Shown: positions 59,601 to 64,000 of the stretch, piece by piece
Layout: each line of letters opens with the position of its first letter
Position numbering within the stretch: position 1 is the stretch's first letter
Source of the DNA: Epiperipatus broadwayi
Lineage: Eukaryota > Onychophora > Udeonychophora > Euonychophora > Peripatidae
DNA: 64,000 nucleotides
Assembly: GCA_028023455.1 (NCBI GenBank)
Contig: JAQFVV010006647.1
Location: forward strand, 477,001 to 541,000
Direction: 5' to 3'
The notes under the pieces: model-generated
What the model was told of the DNA's origin: nothing
Database searches by the model: none
Seen by the model: the letters and a program-made list of their open reading frames with translations, nothing else
Position numbers and translations under genes: made by a program

Positions 59601-61740
59601 TAAAAATAGAAATTCCCCTGCTAAGTAAAATTGTAAGTCATAATGGGTGGGGAAAGACAATAGAGTACTGAGAAATATTCCTGAAAACTTTTTAATTAGT
59701 TTTAAAGAAATATCTGCAGTATAATGAGGTCATAGGTGAAATACACAATAAAGTAAAGTAAGATATTTGGATTGAAATGACAAATGGAACATGTGCTCTT
59801 GATGCATGATTGTACCTGCAAATAATTGAGCGGACCTAAAAGGTGAACAAATACACCATGTCAGATGAATCTGAAAGATAGAGAGCAAGGTAGACAAAAA
59901 GTATATAAAGTCTTGTTCAAAGTAAAATAGGGGCTAATCTAATATCTAATGTCTAATCTGCCATCTGCTTTTTCATTAAAATATATTATTTATGTATAAC
60001 ATTGCAATGCCTGAGTAGTTGGTGTGTGCTTTTCTCTTCTGGAGAATGGATCCCTTACTTACTTTTAAAATAAACTGAAATTGTCTGCCATAATCCTATA
60101 CTGCTGCCTAATAAACTGCTGCTTATAATGATGACCACTAAATGAACTGTTAAGGAAAAACTAATGCACCATACTTCATAAACAAGAGGATCACTCAAAA
60201 ATGTGCATGTTCTGCTTAAATCAAAGGTAACCAATACCCAAAATTTTTAAGAACTTTCCTGATTTTATTCAAAACTAAAACTCATCTTTCTAATTTGTAA
60301 TATTTTAGTCATAATGTCTACTCATGTAAATCCTATTTTAAATCCACTAAACTTCTTAAAATCTGTAACTTTTAAATGTTTAATTACTATATGATCTTTC
60401 CTTTTCTTTGGGTATCCATTTCTATTAATATTTATTTATTGATGTAATTAATTTCATGCCTCAATAATTTCTGACCTAGCCTCTTAACTTATTTAAATGT
60501 TAGCCTTTGCCAAAATGTGCAGAGTCATTACATAACACATTTGTGATAAACTTGTCTTATATTTATAAAGCAGCTAGCTCAGGAATTATCTAGTTTTTAC
60601 ATTTTATAAATTATTTCTCAGATACATCTCATTTTATATTAATATGCTTTATTGTATCATCTTATAGTTTAATGAATTATTTTAGCTTCAGAGATGCATC
60701 TAACTTTTATGATTAGTTATGAGTGTGGGTGTCCCATAATTTGTGTGGGTGAATATCTTAACTTTGCAATTATAGCTTTACCCTTTTATTATTAGTATTG
60801 ATTGGTATTTATTGAATTTAACTTTATAATCAAACCAATCTCATGTTATTTGAGAGCTTGTAAGTTAATCACTCATAAATGTGGGCCTTGGGAGTGAGTC
60901 ATCATTTATTAGCAATTAAATATATAAAGTGTTCTATTATCAAAAAATAAGTGTTATTATTGAGTGATGTCAAATTTTTTTCTTATTTAAAACCAGGGAA
61001 ATCACTGGGTACCATGTGTTTAAACATATCATTCCGCTCCATGCAGAAGGGCATAGTTCAAAGTACTCCCATGGAAAGCTGAATCTGTCACGCAGTTAGT
61101 AGTAACAGTGGCAGAAGTTCCCACACACCCGGACTTATGATTATGACTGGTCTTGTAGGGTCCCCAGCAGAAAGCCTGACCATGAGTTTATATTTCCGTT
61201 GTGGCTTGCATCTCAAAATTCATTCCATTATTATTTTACGGCATCTCTATCAATACCACCTCTCGTCAGTCAATTGTTTATTTTATTTTCTGCTTATGAT
61301 TTCATTACTCAAGCCTCCCACATTATCTGCCCTCCAATAACAGGCCCTCATTAGAATTAATCATGTAAATAAAACTTTATATATAATCTATTTTTGGGAT
61401 AAATAAATTCACAACTGTATATCTCATTCAAGTTTACCTCACATGATGGCTAATGTATTTAGTCTTGGGCATGAAATAAGGGCTTGCTTCCATTAAATAC
61501 CCAAAGGGACAGGTCGAATGATTAATGCTTTATTAATGTAAACTTATGCCATATTAGGAGTATTGACTAAGATCAAACTCCAAGTTTGTAAATAGTTTTA
61601 TATCAATATTAAATATAGTTTAATTATATCTACATCTTCATGTCTATTTCCTAATGCCTTATAGCCATAGTGTCTCATGCCGAAATAATTTAAATGTAAT
61701 AAGATCATTCATTAAATTAGTAATAATATTAGTTGTAATA
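56640..61740. other. 5 kb without recognisable genes
   Basis: AT-rich throughout. Locally less AT-rich blocks at 57,230-57,560, 58,020-58,330 and 61,000-61,340 are probably old repeats but match nothing else in the window. B-box-like scraps (tttgaatccaag near 56,712; agggtttgaaat near 59,230) suggest SINE debris. Confidence 0.45.
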
Positions 61741-61849
61741 GAATTAGTTAGAGTCTCTTGCATCTCCCTGACCTCCATGGCCTAAAAGATGTTGTAAATG
61801 TGGTGAAAAGTACATTATCCCTTAGTTATATGTTGTGTAATCAATCCAC

Positions 61850-62085
61850 TAGATTTGAACTCAGCATTGCAGGCCCTGAACCCACTGTAGTGCTGCTTTT
61901 CGACTGTAGTGGAAGGAAGATGTACCTTGTTAATGGGATATATGAATATGGTCTGGCTAATTGAAGAGTGCTGGTTCAGCATCAAATGCACATCTTGGGG
62001 ATCAGATCTGGTTACATTTTTATGATTGCATCTCTTCACAAGGTATTAAAAGTGGATAGAAACCACTCCCTACCTTGTGTGAGAG
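61850..62085 (+). repeat. SINE scrap plus diverged repeat X fragment
   Basis: A B-box-like agatttgaactcag (minus sense) is at about 61,851. From about 61,950 the order gtctgg, attga, gctggttcagcat and aaatgc parallels the repeat X core (tctggaccaa...gctggtttagcatgaaata). It is a decayed copy. Confidence 0.45.
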
Positions 62086-62413
62086 TGGTGTAGTAAAAAT
62101 GAAACTGAAAAAATATTAGTCATTATTGGATAATCTCTAGTTTAATGAAAAACTAATAAAAATTATTAAGATAAAATACAACTATTAAAAATCTTTTTCA
62201 AACTACATGCATATTTCAAGAATTTCTACTAAAAGCACTCCATCCAAGTTTAATTCTATAATTACTTTCATCCATTATTTTTCAAACTTTTACTAATCTC
62301 AGGAAGAAATTGGTAATTGTTAACTTTTCCTAATTCATGATTATCAATTTATTTATTTTTATCTGAAAAAAATTATTGAATATTACCTTAGTCTTTAATA
62401 TATATATATATAT
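62086..62413. other. AT-rich DNA ending in an (AT)n tract
   Basis: No feature besides the AT run at about 62,398-62,413 that borders L copy B. Confidence 0.45.
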
Positions 62414-64000
62414 TGTACTGGACATTCAATCTATTCTGACACAGAGGGCGCCACCAGAGCATTACGTATCAGGAAAATTTATTTACTGTGATCAGAATAG
62501 ATGATGATGATGGTTTGTACTGACTAAACTGAGGGAGAAACAAGAAATCTTAAAATTGTTTAGACAATTGAGAAGTAAAAGCACAAAGACAAATGTCAGC
62601 CAAATTAAGTTTAAACACATTTCAAAAATTTTATTCAGAAAAGAATAACATATAAGAAAAGTTTATAAGTTAACAATTAGGATTAGCTCAGGCATCTACC
62701 AGAAAGACTAAACGCATTGCTCTGGAAGACCTACTGATTTTCTAATAATGAATTATAAAAGGGAGGAAGCAATTTCATTCAGCAGAGAATTCACCCAAAC
62801 ATTGGTTTTCACTTTCAGATACTTAAACAATACGTTCTTGAAATAAATCAACGAAACCAGTGCCGGCAAACTTTTGAGGCCCATGAAACGTGTCGGACCA
62901 TGAATGTCATGTGTCAGTAGAAGCTGAACCTATTACTACATTTAAAATAAAGGTGATTTATTTACCTCAAGAACAACCGAAAAATATGATTGAAAATGAA
63001 AGGAAAACAAACAATTAAAACTGGCGAATCCCCAACCAAACGGTTGGCCAAAACTAATAATAATTAAAGGTCTCAATAGGAGACAGAAATCATTAGAAAC
63101 CCAGTTACATCTAACCCAGCAATTAAAGAAAATGAATTACAAATAATTATAATTAAGAATTAAATTTATGACACAAGTTCTGAGTACACGCTCTGATAAA
63201 TTTAAAGCACACGTAAATATAAAATAATTCTATTGGAGAGTGCACATGAGTATGAAAATATTAAAGCTTTAAATACTTTAGCAGTGAAAGTCTCTCTCAC
63301 CTGTAATTTACAAAAAGGGATAAATATTGTTTTCCTGCTGGCAACTTATAAAATTAAAAAGCAAAAACAATTATAGTTTCCACTTTCAGAGATATATGAA
63401 ATGAAGGCTATGAAAATAAAGTCACCAGGAAAAAGATTTGGTGGTTTGCAAAAGCACAAACACAGTATTTAAAATTAATTATGGACTACTAAAATAATTA
63501 CAGGTAAGCATTTAAAATATACACGACTGCTAAAGCATGTATAAAAAAAAGTTAGGCATATAAATATAAAAACTCACTCGTCACTCTCCAATAAACAAAA
63601 TTTGAAAGCAAATTTGGAATCTTAAAACTAAGATTCCAAGACACACTACAAAATACAGGAAAACACAATAAATATTAAGTATGAGGCTAAATATTACTGA
63701 TGAATACAGATTTATACTTAGATTGAGCAGAGATTTAATGAAAATAAATTTACCCTGGGAAGAATAAAAGAAAATTTTAGCTTACGTTAATGTACAGTTC
63801 AAGTAGAGTGCGCACTATTATTCTAGTTCATTTTCAGGTTCTTTGACAATGGCAAGGTAGGTGTAAAGAGGTTCCGGCTTCTTCTAGAGGTTTATGGCAT
63901 TACTGGAGCAGATTTGGAAGTTAGGGATCCATCCTTTGTTAAGTTAGCACACCATTCTGATGATGACAACATGTACAGTATTTGACATCTGCAAATTTTT
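62414..64000 (-). mobile_element. L repeat (LTR-like), copy B, runs off the window
   Basis: Reverse complement of copy A (35.4-37.6 kb). It starts TGTACTGG directly after an AT tract. Shared blocks with copy A are listed there. The far end is beyond the window, so it is unknown whether it is a solo LTR or part of a full element. Confidence 0.65.
62857..62915 (+). mobile_element. hAT-like terminus inside L copy B
   Basis: cagtgccggcaaacttttga ggcccatgaa resembles the CAGNGGTGGGCAAACTTTT termini of hAT elements. Copy A lacks this sequence at the corresponding point, which supports a small insertion. The other end was not identified. Confidence 0.45.

Noticed and set aside
62692-62760. Possible gene in L copy B near 62.7 kb
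   Set aside because: It matches the LTR-like L repeat at 37.2 kb and has stops in all frames.

Overview
This 64 kb window is AT-rich eukaryotic (metazoan) DNA. There is no prokaryotic gene layout, and no host protein gene could be recognised with confidence. Nearly everything identifiable is a transposable element or a relic of one: LTR retrotransposons, a Penelope-like element, tRNA-derived SINEs, fold-back and MITE-like DNA elements, and (AT)n microsatellites. The elements suggest an invertebrate (Penelope-like copies with a GIY-YIG-type endonuclease, two-knuckle Ty3/gypsy Gag, AT-microsatellite-rich non-coding DNA). A mollusc is plausible, but that is inference and the host cannot be fixed from sequence alone.

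Layout. 0-13.5 kb: microsatellite, small tandem duplications, a candidate TIR element (3.07-4.07 kb), a possible solo LTR set between AT repeats (4.08-5.77 kb), two SINE families (S1, S2) and a first copy of dispersed repeat X. 13.56-29.34 kb: an old very large LTR-like element (R1). Its putative LTR copies lie at 13.56-16.96 and 24.06-29.34 kb around a decayed Gag (22.6-23.0 kb). It has been invaded by a TTAA-flanked DNA element (14.2-14.9 kb), a SINE with perfect target-site duplications (24.75 kb), a diverged 0.86 kb tandem pair (25.3-27.1 kb) and a very young Ty3/gypsy element on the minus strand (17,604-21,111). 29.39-30.92 kb: a 1.5 kb palindrome made of two head-to-head, 5'-truncated Penelope-like copies. 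31-41 kb: a fold-back element, MITEs, a 2.2 kb LTR-like repeat (L, copy A) and a tandem duplication carrying a nested insertion. 41.7-43.0 kb: a possible small spliced Cys-rich gene. 45,487-51,015: a complete young non-autonomous LTR retrotransposon with 1.6 kb LTRs. 52-56 kb: palindromic repeat X, a hAT-like MITE and a decayed CCHC-containing ORF1-like region. 62.4-64 kb: L copy B, inverted.

Two elements matter most. The young gypsy element has LTRs differing at one of 348 positions and a perfect 5-bp target duplication. Its pol is nevertheless broken and carries an in-frame deletion that fuses reverse transcriptase directly to the distal integrase core, so it was probably defective when it inserted and was mobilised in trans. 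The 45.5-51.0 kb element has intact-looking LTRs, primer-binding site and polypurine tract, yet its only sizeable ORF encodes a 229-residue protein with a Met-rich segment, a charged coiled coil and an Arg/Lys-rich block. It has no protease, RT or integrase. It is the best candidate here for an undescribed system: a non-autonomous LTR element that keeps one Gag-like or RNA-binding protein. Several LTR-type termini abut (AT)n tracts, suggesting a preference for microsatellite targets.
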